This document shows, in pieces, positions 55,839 to 64,000 of a DNA stretch of 64,000 bases. This DNA is from Nonlabens sp. Ci31. Lineage in GTDB: Bacteria > Bacteroidota > Bacteroidia > Flavobacteriales > Flavobacteriaceae. Position numbers and translations under genes: made by a program. The notes beneath the pieces were generated by a model, which was not told the origin of the DNA, did no database searches, and saw only the letters and a program-made list of their open reading frames with translations. Where the stretch lies: assembly GCF_012974865.1 (NCBI RefSeq), contig NZ_CP043633.1:868001-932000 (forward strand), in the 5' to 3' direction. Numbering within the stretch: position 1 is the first letter of the stretch; every line of letters starts with the position of its first letter.

Positions 55839-56206
55839 TGGAAATAGACGAACTTAGAGATTATTGCCTTTCAAAAAAAGGAGTGACAGAAGAGTTCCCT
55901 TTTGATGAAGTGACTTTGGTTTTTAAGGTGATGAATAAAATGTTTTGTCTCGCAGGGCTTGAAAAGTGGGAACGTGGAGAAAAAACCATTAATTTAAAAT
56001 GCAACCCAGAAAAAGCTATAGAACTCCGAGAGCAATACGATGGAACCGTAATTGGTGGTTTTCATTCTAATAAAAAACATTGGAATACCATTTATACAGA
56101 TCGAGATATGCCCCGAGAAAAATTACAACATTGGATCAATCACAGTTACGATCTTGTCGTCTCCAAGCTGACGCGTAAGGATAAAGAAATTTTAAAAAAC
56201 CTCTAA
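55838..56206 (+). CDS. MmcQ/YjbR-family protein
   Basis: 122 residues, full length. Typical pattern: LRDYCLSKKGVTEEFPF, then VFKVMNKMFCLAGL, INLKCNPEKAIELREQYDGT and HWNTIYTDRDMPREKLQHWI. The fold resembles a DNA-binding CyaY-like sandwich, but no function is proved in the family. Translationally coupled to the DUF4230 gene. Confidence 0.9.
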   Translation: MEIDELRDYCLSKKGVTEEFPFDEVTLVFKVMNKMFCLAGLEKWERGEKTINLKCNPEKAIELREQYDGTVIGGFHSNKKHWNTIYTDRDMPREKLQHWINHSYDLVVSKLTRKDKEILKNL

Positions 56207-56309
56207 GAAAAGACGATAAACCCGAGATCCCTAAAATGGTATTTTATAGACTTGAATAGATTTAATTATAGAATGGTGACTATCCAACTCGCTCAACAGG
56301 CATTTTAAA

Positions 56310-58121
56310 ATGCTACATCCAATAACAAATAAAAAAAAACTCTTGGAATCAAAACTCCACTCCTTTTATAACGAGCGTATTGCTCAATTCACCGATTCCA
56401 GCAATCGATTACAAAATCAATTGCGACTTTCGAGTACGATTAGGTTTCTGGTATTTATTGCTGGTGCGGCAGCTATCTACTTCCTTTTTGATTATTGGCA
56501 ATACGCCATTCTAACTGGATTTGTATTTTTTGGGATATTTCTTTTTCTAGTTTCTAGACATGAAAACCTCAAACGCAAACGTGATTTTCAAATCGGCTTA
56601 AGGGATATTAATGCTAAGGAATTACAAATTTTAGATCGAGATTATCAAGGTTTCCGGTCTGGTAAAGAATTTCTGGCCGATGACCATGAGTACAATCGTG
56701 ATATTGATCTTTTTGGAACAGGCTCTATATTCCAGTACTTAAATAGGAGTGTTACTAAAGATGGTGTGATCTCGCTTGCGCAAAAACTCAATAGCAATGA
56801 CATCAACGACATTGAAAAAAAACAAGAAGCGGTAAAAGAGCTGGCGGGTAAAGTTGACTTCAGACAAGAGTTTTGGGCAACAGCCACTTTGCTCGATCAA
56901 GATCGCGATCCTAAATCCATGTTGCGTTGGGTTAAAAACTACGAAGCTTTTGTACCCAAAGTATTCTCTTGGTTATGCTGGTTGTGGCTGGCATTGAGTA
57001 TAGCAACCTTTGCACTTTATTTCTATGATTTGGTTTCTGGTTACATTCCATCTGCTGTCTTTTTTGTCGGCTTAGGGATTACCGGGCAATATATAAAAAG
57101 AATCACTGCTTTTTCTGCCAACATCAGCAGTCTCGAATTGTTTTTTAGTCAGTACAGTCAGTTGGTTTTAGCTATTGAACAAGAGAATTTTGAGAGTGAA
57201 TTGCTCGTTGAATTAAAATCACAAATCACGACTGATGGCGCTCCAGCTTCAGAACGTTTTCACAAGCTGGCCCGAACAATAGGAAGGCTGGATCAAAGAA
57301 ATAACATGCTTTTTGGTGTGCTTGCAAACGGTTTAGGTCTTTGGGATTTAAAGCAAGTGTATACCATTGAACAGTGGTTACAAGAAAATGCCTTGCATAT
57401 GGAGCACTGGTTACAAGCTGCAGCAAAAGTTGATGCGATGAGCTCGCTAGGTAATTTTGCCTACAACCATCCTAATTATAGCTATCCTACTATTGTAGAA
57501 GGAAGTTTCCAGTTAAAAGCTACCCAAGCACATCATCCATTATTGGACCCTAAAAAGTCTATAGGAAATGACATCGACATTTCTTCTGGTGAGTTCTTTA
57601 TCATTACTGGGGCTAACATGGCTGGGAAAAGTACGTTTTTAAGGACCATATCCATGAAAATAGTGCTGTCTAACGCAGGTTTACCGGTTTGCGCACAAGA
57701 AGTCACTTATAGTCCTATAAAACTGATTACAAGCATGAGAACTAGCGACTCGTTAACTGATGATGAGTCCTACTTTTTTAGCGAGTTAAAACGTCTCAAA
57801 TACATGGTAGATAAAATAGAAACCGATCGGTATTTTATAGTTCTTGATGAAATTCTTAAGGGAACAAACAGCCAGGATAAAGCTAACGGTTCTCGTAAAC
57901 TGATGGAGAAGCTCTCCAGAAAACATGCGACAGGAATCATTGCTACACACGATCTGAGTCTTACCGAAGTGGCTGATGAATACAACAGTATTTCCAACTA
58001 CTTTTTTGATGCCGACATTACTAATGACGAGCTGACATTTGATTACAAATTCAAAGATGGCGTCGCTACTAATATGAACGCGAGTTTCTTATTGAGGAAA
58101 ATGGGGATAGTGGATAATTAG
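56310..58121 (+). CDS. Membrane-associated MutS-like ATPase
   Basis: 603 residues. No mismatch-binding N-terminal domain; instead two pairs of hydrophobic segments occur (about 45-85 and 215-260). The MutS core and ATPase follow: Walker A TGANMAGKSTFLRTISM (about 428-444), DSLTDDESYFFSELKR, and Walker B YFIVLDEILKGTNSQDK. The family is common in Bacteroidota and of unknown role; being membrane-bound, it is not classic mismatch repair. The stop codon is followed at once by an 8-bp tandem repeat. Confidence 0.87.
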   Translation: MLHPITNKKKLLESKLHSFYNERIAQFTDSSNRLQNQLRLSSTIRFLVFIAGAAAIYFLFDYWQYAILTGFVFFGIFLFLVSRHENLKRKRDFQIGLRDINAKELQILDRDYQGFRSGKEFLADDHEYNRDIDLFGTGSIFQYLNRSVTKDGVISLAQKLNSNDINDIEKKQEAVKELAGKVDFRQEFWATATLLDQDRDPKSMLRWVKNYEAFVPKVFSWLCWLWLALSIATFALYFYDLVSGYIPSAVFFVGLGITGQYIKRITAFSANISSLELFFSQYSQLVLAIEQENFESELLVELKSQITTDGAPASERFHKLARTIGRLDQRNNMLFGVLANGLGLWDLKQVYTIEQWLQENALHMEHWLQAAAKVDAMSSLGNFAYNHPNYSYPTIVEGSFQLKATQAHHPLLDPKKSIGNDIDISSGEFFIITGANMAGKSTFLRTISMKIVLSNAGLPVCAQEVTYSPIKLITSMRTSDSLTDDESYFFSELKRLKYMVDKIETDRYFIVLDEILKGTNSQDKANGSRKLMEKLSRKHATGIIATHDLSLTEVADEYNSISNYFFDADITNDELTFDYKFKDGVATNMNASFLLRKMGIVDN

Positions 58122-58124
58122 GGA

Positions 58125-58195
58125 TTAGTGAGTTAGTGAGTTAGTGAGTTAGTGAGTTAGTGAGTTAGTGAGTTAGTGAGTTAGTGAGTTAGTGA
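58125..58195. repeat. 8-bp tandem repeat TTAGTGAG, 8.9 copies
   Basis: Eight perfect copies (58125-58188) and a partial ninth, starting three bases after the MutS-like stop codon. The unit contains TAG and TGA, and 8 is not a multiple of 3, so the array stops translation in all three forward frames. Copy number is probably variable. Confidence 0.95.
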
Positions 58196-58225
58196 AAAAT
58201 ATGTTTTTAATTTTAAAACAACCTA

Positions 58226-58906
58226 TTATTCCTTTATCAATTTTAATATGTGATTTGAAACATCACTTTGCAAATTCAAAAAATACATTCCTAAAGATAA
58301 GGTAGAAATATTCAGTTGTTGATCGCTAGATAAATTTCCTGAAAGCACTTCTTGCCAAGCTATATTATAAATAGAATAGGAACTAAAATTCTCATCACCG
58401 TTAACCTGCACCCTACCCTGTGCTGGATTAGGAGAAATACTTGCTTTTGATTTTTCAAAACTATCATTGCTTAATGGCACGCCATTGCAATCTGTTTTGG
58501 CAAGTCGCGCAAACCAGAAATCACTGTCCCCACCAGAATTGGTAATTACAGGAACGTTAGGATCATTGTTAAAAAGCGAACTCGTCACATATCCACCTAC
58601 TATATAATTACCAAAATTATCTACAGCAAGAGCAGTGACCTCATCATTAAAACCAAAAGGTCTTTCTACATCTTCTATAGCAATAACACTACCTGTATTC
58701 TTATTAAAACAAACCACGACTGGGTCTTGTGCGTTGCTAAGTAAGGGTCTATTAAAACTAACACCATCCCAATTATTCGCATTGCCCATAGAACCACCCA
58801 TAGCTCCCTCATAACCATTGACCACAAGAGCGTATCCTGTGGAAATACCTCTGGTGGAGTAAAATGCATTAGATCCCCATTGTAGCGTACCGTTTGAATT
58901 TAATTT
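58226..58906 (-). pseudogene. 3' fragment of a T9SS-secreted protein gene, cut by an IS
   Basis: About 225 codons remain. The upstream end reads QKLNSNGTLQWGSNAFYSTR with no start codon before the IS boundary, so this is not a full gene. The core (VTALAVDNFGNYIVGGYVTS, DFWFARLAKTDCNG) resembles repeats of beta-propeller or FG-GAP-type proteins. The end (ISPNPAQGRVQVNGDENFSS, LSLGMYFLNLQSD) is a T9SS type A sorting domain. A GTG at 58825 could start a shorter frame but would lack a signal peptide. The 5' part is not found beyond the IS. Confidence 0.7.
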
Positions 58907-59865
58907 TTGAGTTACACACTTAGCATCTATTTTATATCTTTATGATAAATTGGTTTAGCTATTACCATTCTTTCTATTGTTTTATGGAATATGCTCTGTT
59001 TGGATTGAGATCGATTAATTCTAAAACAGAATTCGTCAAAGTAGCTTTGCACATGCCATTTACTAACATGGGTAGGTATTGCTCTCAACCAAGATTTTAA
59101 CTGCATAATTACAACATGTAGTTCTTTAAAATTACTTCCGTTATTACTTAGCTTCTGCTCTATATCATAATTCTTTTTAAGTGGAGCATAACCTCTCCAT
59201 TTATCGGTAACTATTTTTGCAGAGGGATCTATATGTTCTTCAAATATTGGAGTTAGTGATTTAGCTGAGTAATCATCTATAGACTTCACATAAACTCTTT
59301 TGATTTTATGTTCGGCGCTCAGTTCTACCGCTATCACTGCTTTTTTCTTTTTTGAATCGTAACTTCTACCTTGCTTGCCTTGTTCTTTTCCCCCTACGGT
59401 AAATTCATCTACATGAACTATTTCGGTTAGAGGATATTTTTAACTGCTTTTCATTGCCTTTTTAACTTTCTGCATGAAATACCAAGCGGTACCTTGACGG
59501 ATATCAAATCGCTTTCCCATTTGAACACTGGAAACACTCTTGGTACTAGTACTCCTTTCAAACACAACGCAGAATGCCTTTTGCAAACCAAATTTAACCT
59601 TATGAAACAAGGTATTTGCCGTGGCGCTTTCAACGTGATTGCAACTGTAACAATGATATCTATAACCAGATTTTTCACAGCCCTTAGTGTGACCACATTT
59701 TGTACATGTAAAACCATCCTGCCATTTTATTTTTGCTAAATATGCTTTACAAGCATCATCATCTGGCAGTTCTTTAACAAAACTCAGTATATTTTGACCT
59801 TTAAATACTTCCATAACCCGTGTTATTAATGATAACAAGATATGGAAACTATATGACTAACTCAA
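58907..59865. mobile_element. IS1595-family element, probably inactive
   Basis: Approximate limits from imperfect terminal repeats: TTGAGTTACACA at 58907 and TAACTCAA (with TGAGTTAG on the other strand) at 59858-59865. Eight-base TTTAATTT at 58899-58906 and 59871-59878 may be target-site duplications, but AT-rich DNA makes this uncertain and the two ends do not line up exactly. The transposase has an internal stop. Confidence 0.55.
58927..59814 (-). pseudogene. IS1595-family transposase with one in-frame stop
   Basis: Same-frame 296 codons from ATG 59814 to TAG 58929-58927. The N-terminal zinc ribbon is CTKCGHTKG...YHCYSCNH. The DDE part reads IVHVDEFTVGGKEQGKQGRS, then IVTDKWRGYAPL, and ELHVVIMQLKSWLRAI with SYFDEFCFRINRS, typical of ISXO2-like enzymes. 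A TAA at 59442-59440, after KKAMKSS, is the only defect. The element is probably dead unless the stop is read through. Confidence 0.8.
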
Positions 59866-59880
59866 TTATTTTTAATTTGC

Positions 59881-59924
59881 ATACACTATCAACATGGGTA
59901 TTTATACCCATGTTGATAGTGTAT
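59881..59924. repeat. 21-bp perfect inverted repeat with a 2-nt centre
   Basis: Arms ATACACTATCAACATGGGTA(T) at 59881-59901 and the exact complement at 59904-59924, separated by TT. It lies 27 nt downstream of the TrmH-family gene end, and next to the IS1595 edge. There is no T run, so it is not a standard terminator. Confidence 0.75.
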
Positions 59925-59951
59925 TTAATCAATACTTTTATAGATATAAAA

Positions 59952-60491
59952 CTATCCTCTCAACAAACTAATCTTATTAAACAGATCGTAGATCACAATC
60001 CCTGCACAAACAGAGATGTTTAAACTATGTTTGGTACCAAACTGGTCTAATTCTATGACTTCTTTACACGAGTCTACCACTTCTTGCTGGACGCCTTTTA
60101 CCTCGTTACCTAAAACGATGGCTACTTTCTGACCCTTTCCTGGTGTAAAATTATACAGGTTTTGAGAACGCTCTGCTTGTTCTATTGCACAAGTCGTATA
60201 GCCTTGTATATGGAGTTTGTTTACTACATCAATCGTGTGCTCTGCGTATTCCCAATTTATAGTTTCTGTGGCGCCTAGTGCCGTTTTTCTAATGTCTTTG
60301 TGTGGTGGTTGTGCGGTAATACCGCATAAATAGATTTTCTCGACACGATACGCATCTGCACTACGGAAAATGGAACCTATATTATTTAAACTCCGAACAT
60401 TATCCAGCACAATGACTAATGGTGTTTTATCACTTTCTTTAAAACCTTCGGTAGTCAGGCGGTCCAGTTCTTCGTTTAGGAGTTTTCTCAT
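59952..60491 (-). CDS. TrmH-family RNA 2'-O-methyltransferase
   Basis: 179 residues. SPOUT motifs: VLDNVRSLNNIGSIFRSADA (motif 1, about 29-48), VAIVLGNEVKGVQQEVVDSC (motif 2, about 130-150), SLNISVCAGIVIYDLF (motif 3, about 155-170). The N-terminal helix RKLLNEELDRLTTEGF is usual. It should methylate a ribose in tRNA or rRNA; the target is not assigned. Its upstream neighbour is the big T9SS gene, also on the minus strand, separated by 129 bp that holds a palindrome copy. Confidence 0.9.
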   Translation of the reverse strand: MRKLLNEELDRLTTEGFKESDKTPLVIVLDNVRSLNNIGSIFRSADAYRVEKIYLCGITAQPPHKDIRKTALGATETINWEYAEHTIDVVNKLHIQGYTTCAIEQAERSQNLYNFTPGKGQKVAIVLGNEVKGVQQEVVDSCKEVIELDQFGTKHSLNISVCAGIVIYDLFNKISLLRG

Positions 60492-60561
60492 GTCACAAAT
60501 GTATGAAGATGTTATTTCATTCTACATTATTTTACGGAGTTGGGAGGATGGTGTTTGTTTC

Positions 60562-60575
60562 GCTTTCGCGAAAGC
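60562..60575. repeat. GCTTTCGCGAAAGC palindrome (intergenic)
   Basis: Exact 14-bp copy between the TrmH-family gene and the T9SS type B gene. Confidence 0.85.
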
Positions 60576-60620
60576 GTCCCTAAACAACCTATTAAATATA
60601 GTGCCTCCACAAAGTATAGA

Positions 60621-63600
60621 TCATCTCTTTAAAGCAAAGTGCCCACCAAAACTTTTAGGAGTTCCGTTCTCTTCATATTCTACTTTAAACCAATAATCTG
60701 AAGATGCTAATGGCTGCCCATTATAAGTCCCGTCCCACCCTATTCCTGTTGGATCGACTTGCTTTAATAATTTTCCATGACGGTCAAAAATATAAATAGT
60801 CGCACTCGGTACTTCATTGAGGCCTATAATATTCCAAGTATCGTGATAACCATCATTATTAGGTGTAAAATATAGTGGATATCCGACAACGTTCAACGGG
60901 ATTTCTACACTTGCACAACCTTCTAAATCCTGAATTACTACTATATGTGGTCCTGATGATACATCGTTAAAACTTCCATTATACTGCCATGGTCCATCAT
61001 CAAGTCTAAATATATACTGAGATGCAGGTCCGGTAGCAAATGCCTCTATTCTTTGCCTTTCATCAAAAAATCGAGTGGTTACTTGCGCTCCAAAATCATC
61101 TGGAGGGCCTAGTTCTCGAACCTCCGCAGTTTGCGAACTATTACAGCCAGTTACTTGGTTAGTAGCAGTGACTGTATAAACACCTACTGATGTCGCTGTC
61201 AATGCAGCACTGCTTTCTCCATTTATAATGTTGCCGTCTAATTCCCAAGTAAAACTCCAACCTATAGGATTAAGACCTGTGTCTAAAAGAGGTGGAGAGT
61301 CGGCAGTATTTAAAATGCCGCCAGCATTATTGAGGCATAAATAATACAAATCAAACAATTGAGGTACGGGAACTTCATTGACAATAATATCTAAGCTTGT
61401 AGTGTTAAAACAGCCTGTACTATTTTCCACTCTTACATAAATCGTTTGTGGTGTAGTCGTATTATCAAAGCTGGTTGGATTACTTATGTCATTATTGCCG
61501 TTATCAGCATCGGCTTGCGAATTATGATAAGTAACAGTGATACCTGTGGTTTGCCCGTTTAGAATGTCAGCTTCATTAACTGTAAGGTTAAAGGCTTCTG
61601 TTAAATCTCCTGTATTACTATCATCACAGGATATAATAGAAGGTGGCCTGACCGCTTGAGGGGCCTCTTTCACTTCTAAATTAAGCGTTGTTGAACTCAC
61701 ACAGCCTGTTAAATTATCCTCAACAATTACAAAAACTGTTTGTGGATTGACAGTGTTTATATAAAGACTGCTCAGCTCATTCATTCTACTAACAGCATCT
61801 GATGGTGTCCCATAATAAAATGGGGTCACGCCAGACGCGCCTCCTGTGATTTCATTGTTTCTAGACGCTAAGTCAAATTCGGTAAATCCATCAATTGTAG
61901 CATCATCACATAAATCATATACGAGGGGCGGCGTAATTACAGGTGCATCATTTACAATGATATCAAATGCAGGAGCCGTATTAAAACAACCTGTATTGTT
62001 ATCCTCTAGTCTTACAAAAATGGTCTCTGGGTTAGCTGTATTGCTATAAGCTGAGGGATTCAAAATAACTGCAGTAGCATTATCAGCATTGCTTTGCGAG
62101 GTGTAATAACTTATGCTTATACCTGTAAAATCTTGTGTTCCCATAATATCATTTTCTACTAGAGTAAGATCAAAAGTAGCTGTTCCATCGCCTGTAGTAT
62201 CATCTTCACATAATATCAAGTCACTAATCGATTGAGCAGCTTCGGGTTCCACATTAACTACTATGTTGATACTAGTCGTATCAAAACAGCCGGTATCATT
62301 TGTAGCTACTACTCTCGCATAAATTGTTTCTGGTGAAATGGTATTTGTAAACGTTGGGCCGAGTGGATTTATATCGGCATCGGCATCGGCCTGTGTGGCA
62401 TAATAGCTTATAGTTACAGTTCCTGGTGTGTACCCTGGTCCTACTAAAGAATCAAAATCTGCCAATGTTACTGTAGTAATTCCATCAGTATCGTCGTCAC
62501 AACCTACAATATCCTGCACTGGCGCTGCAAACACATCATCTACTATCAATTGAAATGGGTAAATAACCTCACAGCCAAAGAGATTATCTTCTACACTCAC
62601 AAATAAGGTTTGTGGATTACTAACACCTTGGTAATTAGAGGCAGTAGGCACTGCATTTGTCCCATTTTGAGCATCCATTTGAGACTCATAAAAAGTAACT
62701 GTATAGTCTGCTACATTCAATGAATCTAGCAAAACGCTTTGTATAATAGTTAAATCAAAAGAACCTATTCCACTAGGATCACAAGAAATCGCATCTGGCG
62801 GACTAGCATCTGGCAAGTCCACAAATTCTATACGCACACTTGAATTTGCAATACAACCATTAGAAAACGTAATTTCAACGGTGTAAAAACCATCTTCTGT
62901 AACATCCAGAGTAGCTCCAGTTTGTCCGGGAATAACAATTCCCGATTCTTTCCAGATATAAGAAATAGTAGTCCCTGGCAACAATGACAATGATGCATCT
63001 AAAGTATAAACATCACCAAAACAAAGCGGGTTACCACGACTAATGATTCTACTTCCACCTAAATCTACACTTATATCAAAACTACCTCCTTCAATAAATA
63101 CAGCAGAGTCATATTCAGAGTCACTAGCGTCAGCAATCACCAGTTTAATATTATAACTGCGATTGGGAACGACAACACTTGTGGCTGTTAAGACTGTAGT
63201 CTGCCCATTAAATTCAATAGGGCTTGTAGCCGCTGCAAATCCGAGGTTAGGTTCTCCAAATCCGTTATTACCTAAATTATATTGTTCAAAGAAATTGGGA
63301 TTCACAGGGGCACAAACTGCTGGTGGTGGATCTCGCACTGTGATCACTTGAACGGGCAAATTACTCCCTGGAATAGTTGCCAGATTGGTAACCGCTCCAG
63401 TCACACTATCGGTCAAAATAAAGGCAAATGCATCTGCAAATTGACATTCAAAATTCCCATTATATTCTTCACTGGCAAAAAGGTAATCGAAAGATATAAA
63501 ACTTGCAGTAGGCACAAAATCAAAAGAAATCCATGTGGCGTCTACTGAAATTAAAGGAGATCCAGCGGCCGCCATAACACTTTCCAAATCATTATCGTTT

Positions 63601-63926
63601 CCAGAAAAAAGATTATCACTTCGGTCACCAAATGAATTAGGTCCATTAGCATTTAATGCATTACCCGTTGATAAAATGATACCATCATTTAAAGGAAATG
63701 ATGACCCATTACCTTGAAAATAAGCAATTCCATTTCCATTTACTCCAACACCAGTTCGGGATTGAATATTTGTAATAGGCGTACATCCACCTTCAAACAA
63801 GACACCATCAATAAGCTGATCTACGGTAAAAGTAGTATTATCAGTAGTTATCTGTGTCAAACCTATTTGCCCAAGCATCAAAGCAAAAAAACCTAGTATA
63901 TACTTACTCCTGAATTGCGCTTTCAT
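60621..63926 (-). CDS. Large secreted choice-of-anchor-L protein with T9SS type B sorting domain
   Basis: 1101 residues. Signal peptide (KYILGFFALMLGQIGLTQ). Choice-of-anchor L domain at about 35-290, with the pattern GIILSTGNALNANGPN, DLESVMAAAGS, DATWISFDFVPTASFISFDY and YNIKLVIADASDSEYDSAVF. An Ig-like region follows (about 300-370). Then five repeats of about 95 residues each (about 375-845) that start with a CD/E-D-D motif and contain a 'YY-x-x-Q-x-x-A-D' turn and 'NP-x-T-I/V-F/Y-V-R/S-V-E'. The end (PLYFTPNNDGYHDTWNIIGL, YIFDRHGKLL, GTYNGQPLASSDYWF) is the gliding-type T9SS type B tail. Probably a surface adhesin-like protein. Confidence 0.9.
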   Translation of the reverse strand: MKAQFRSKYILGFFALMLGQIGLTQITTDNTTFTVDQLIDGVLFEGGCTPITNIQSRTGVGVNGNGIAYFQGNGSSFPLNDGIILSTGNALNANGPNSFGDRSDNLFSGNDNDLESVMAAAGSPLISVDATWISFDFVPTASFISFDYLFASEEYNGNFECQFADAFAFILTDSVTGAVTNLATIPGSNLPVQVITVRDPPPAVCAPVNPNFFEQYNLGNNGFGEPNLGFAAATSPIEFNGQTTVLTATSVVVPNRSYNIKLVIADASDSEYDSAVFIEGGSFDISVDLGGSRIISRGNPLCFGDVYTLDASLSLLPGTTISYIWKESGIVIPGQTGATLDVTEDGFYTVEITFSNGCIANSSVRIEFVDLPDASPPDAISCDPSGIGSFDLTIIQSVLLDSLNVADYTVTFYESQMDAQNGTNAVPTASNYQGVSNPQTLFVSVEDNLFGCEVIYPFQLIVDDVFAAPVQDIVGCDDDTDGITTVTLADFDSLVGPGYTPGTVTISYYATQADADADINPLGPTFTNTISPETIYARVVATNDTGCFDTTSINIVVNVEPEAAQSISDLILCEDDTTGDGTATFDLTLVENDIMGTQDFTGISISYYTSQSNADNATAVILNPSAYSNTANPETIFVRLEDNNTGCFNTAPAFDIIVNDAPVITPPLVYDLCDDATIDGFTEFDLASRNNEITGGASGVTPFYYGTPSDAVSRMNELSSLYINTVNPQTVFVIVEDNLTGCVSSTTLNLEVKEAPQAVRPPSIISCDDSNTGDLTEAFNLTVNEADILNGQTTGITVTYHNSQADADNGNNDISNPTSFDNTTTPQTIYVRVENSTGCFNTTSLDIIVNEVPVPQLFDLYYLCLNNAGGILNTADSPPLLDTGLNPIGWSFTWELDGNIINGESSAALTATSVGVYTVTATNQVTGCNSSQTAEVRELGPPDDFGAQVTTRFFDERQRIEAFATGPASQYIFRLDDGPWQYNGSFNDVSSGPHIVVIQDLEGCASVEIPLNVVGYPLYFTPNNDGYHDTWNIIGLNEVPSATIYIFDRHGKLLKQVDPTGIGWDGTYNGQPLASSDYWFKVEYEENGTPKSFGGHFALKR

Positions 63927-64000
63927 CTATTTAAAAATATTCATTTGCTGTTTGACCTTTTTTCGATCATTCTTTTTTTAATTTCATCATGTTAAGTAAA

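Noticed and set aside
58125..58195. CRISPR array
   Set aside because: The repeats are 8 bp with no spacers, so this is a simple tandem repeat.
58899..59878. TTTAATTT as firm target-site duplication of the IS1595 element
   Set aside because: The sequence is low-complexity and the copies sit 0 and 5 bases from the best inverted-repeat ends, so it is mentioned only as possible.

Overview
The window looks like a chromosomal segment of a marine-type flavobacterium (Bacteroidota, Flavobacteriaceae). The evidence is the AT-rich sequence, promoters of the Bacteroidota form TTTG-N19-21-TAnnTTTG, two T9SS secreted proteins plus a fragment of a third, the order CBS protein / nadK / DUF6089 / uppS / bamA / ompH / ompH, and SDD-type residues after lipoprotein cysteines. 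The genus cannot be fixed from sequence alone. A 14-bp palindrome, GCTTTCGCGAAAGC, is scattered through genes and spacers.

Layout. 1-1.8 kb: a zinc-ribbon protein and an SPFH/GYF_2 protein. 2.6-9.8 kb: five tandem paralogous lipoproteins followed by a large T9SS-type secreted alpha/beta hydrolase; this is the most unusual locus. 9.9-20.2 kb: housekeeping and hypothetical genes (metallophosphoesterase, AlbA_2 protein, LpxH, PAS protein, RecJ, AhpD-like protein, RecQ). 20.3-21.3 kb: an IS982-family element. 21.4-29.4 kb: acyl-ACP desaturase, PlsC, bacilliredoxin, two histidine kinases, an RNA methylase, a frameshifted cold-shock gene and a membrane protein. 29.5-36.6 kb: the outer-membrane biogenesis operon on the minus strand. 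36.7-45.4 kb: pdxJ, hydrolase, FadL-like porin with an SGNH lipoprotein, holin-like protein, tig, clpP, clpX. 45.4-51.3 kb: two genes decayed by in-frame stop codons only, an Ig-like lipoprotein, omega-amidase and aminopeptidase P. 51.5-58.1 kb: Asp-box (VPS10-like) protein, cyclase, DUF4230, MmcQ/YjbR and MutS-like genes. 58.1-64 kb: an 8-bp tandem repeat, a T9SS protein fragment cut by an IS1595-like element, a TrmH-family methylase and a large choice-of-anchor-L T9SS type B adhesin-like protein.

How the genes fit together. The bamA/ompH/uppS cluster and lpxH, plsC and desaturase genes serve envelope assembly and lipid synthesis. tig, clpP and clpX form a protein-quality block. recJ, recQ and the MutS-like gene handle DNA. 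The lipoprotein array with its single hydrolase may be a surface toxin/immunity-like or secreted-enzyme/partner system. The spacer after lipoprotein 3 matches the leader of the hydrolase gene, and the spacer before lipoprotein 5 matches the start of its coding sequence. This suggests that hydrolase copies once separated the lipoproteins and were lost. That reading is inference.

No rRNA, tRNA or CRISPR array was recognised by eye.
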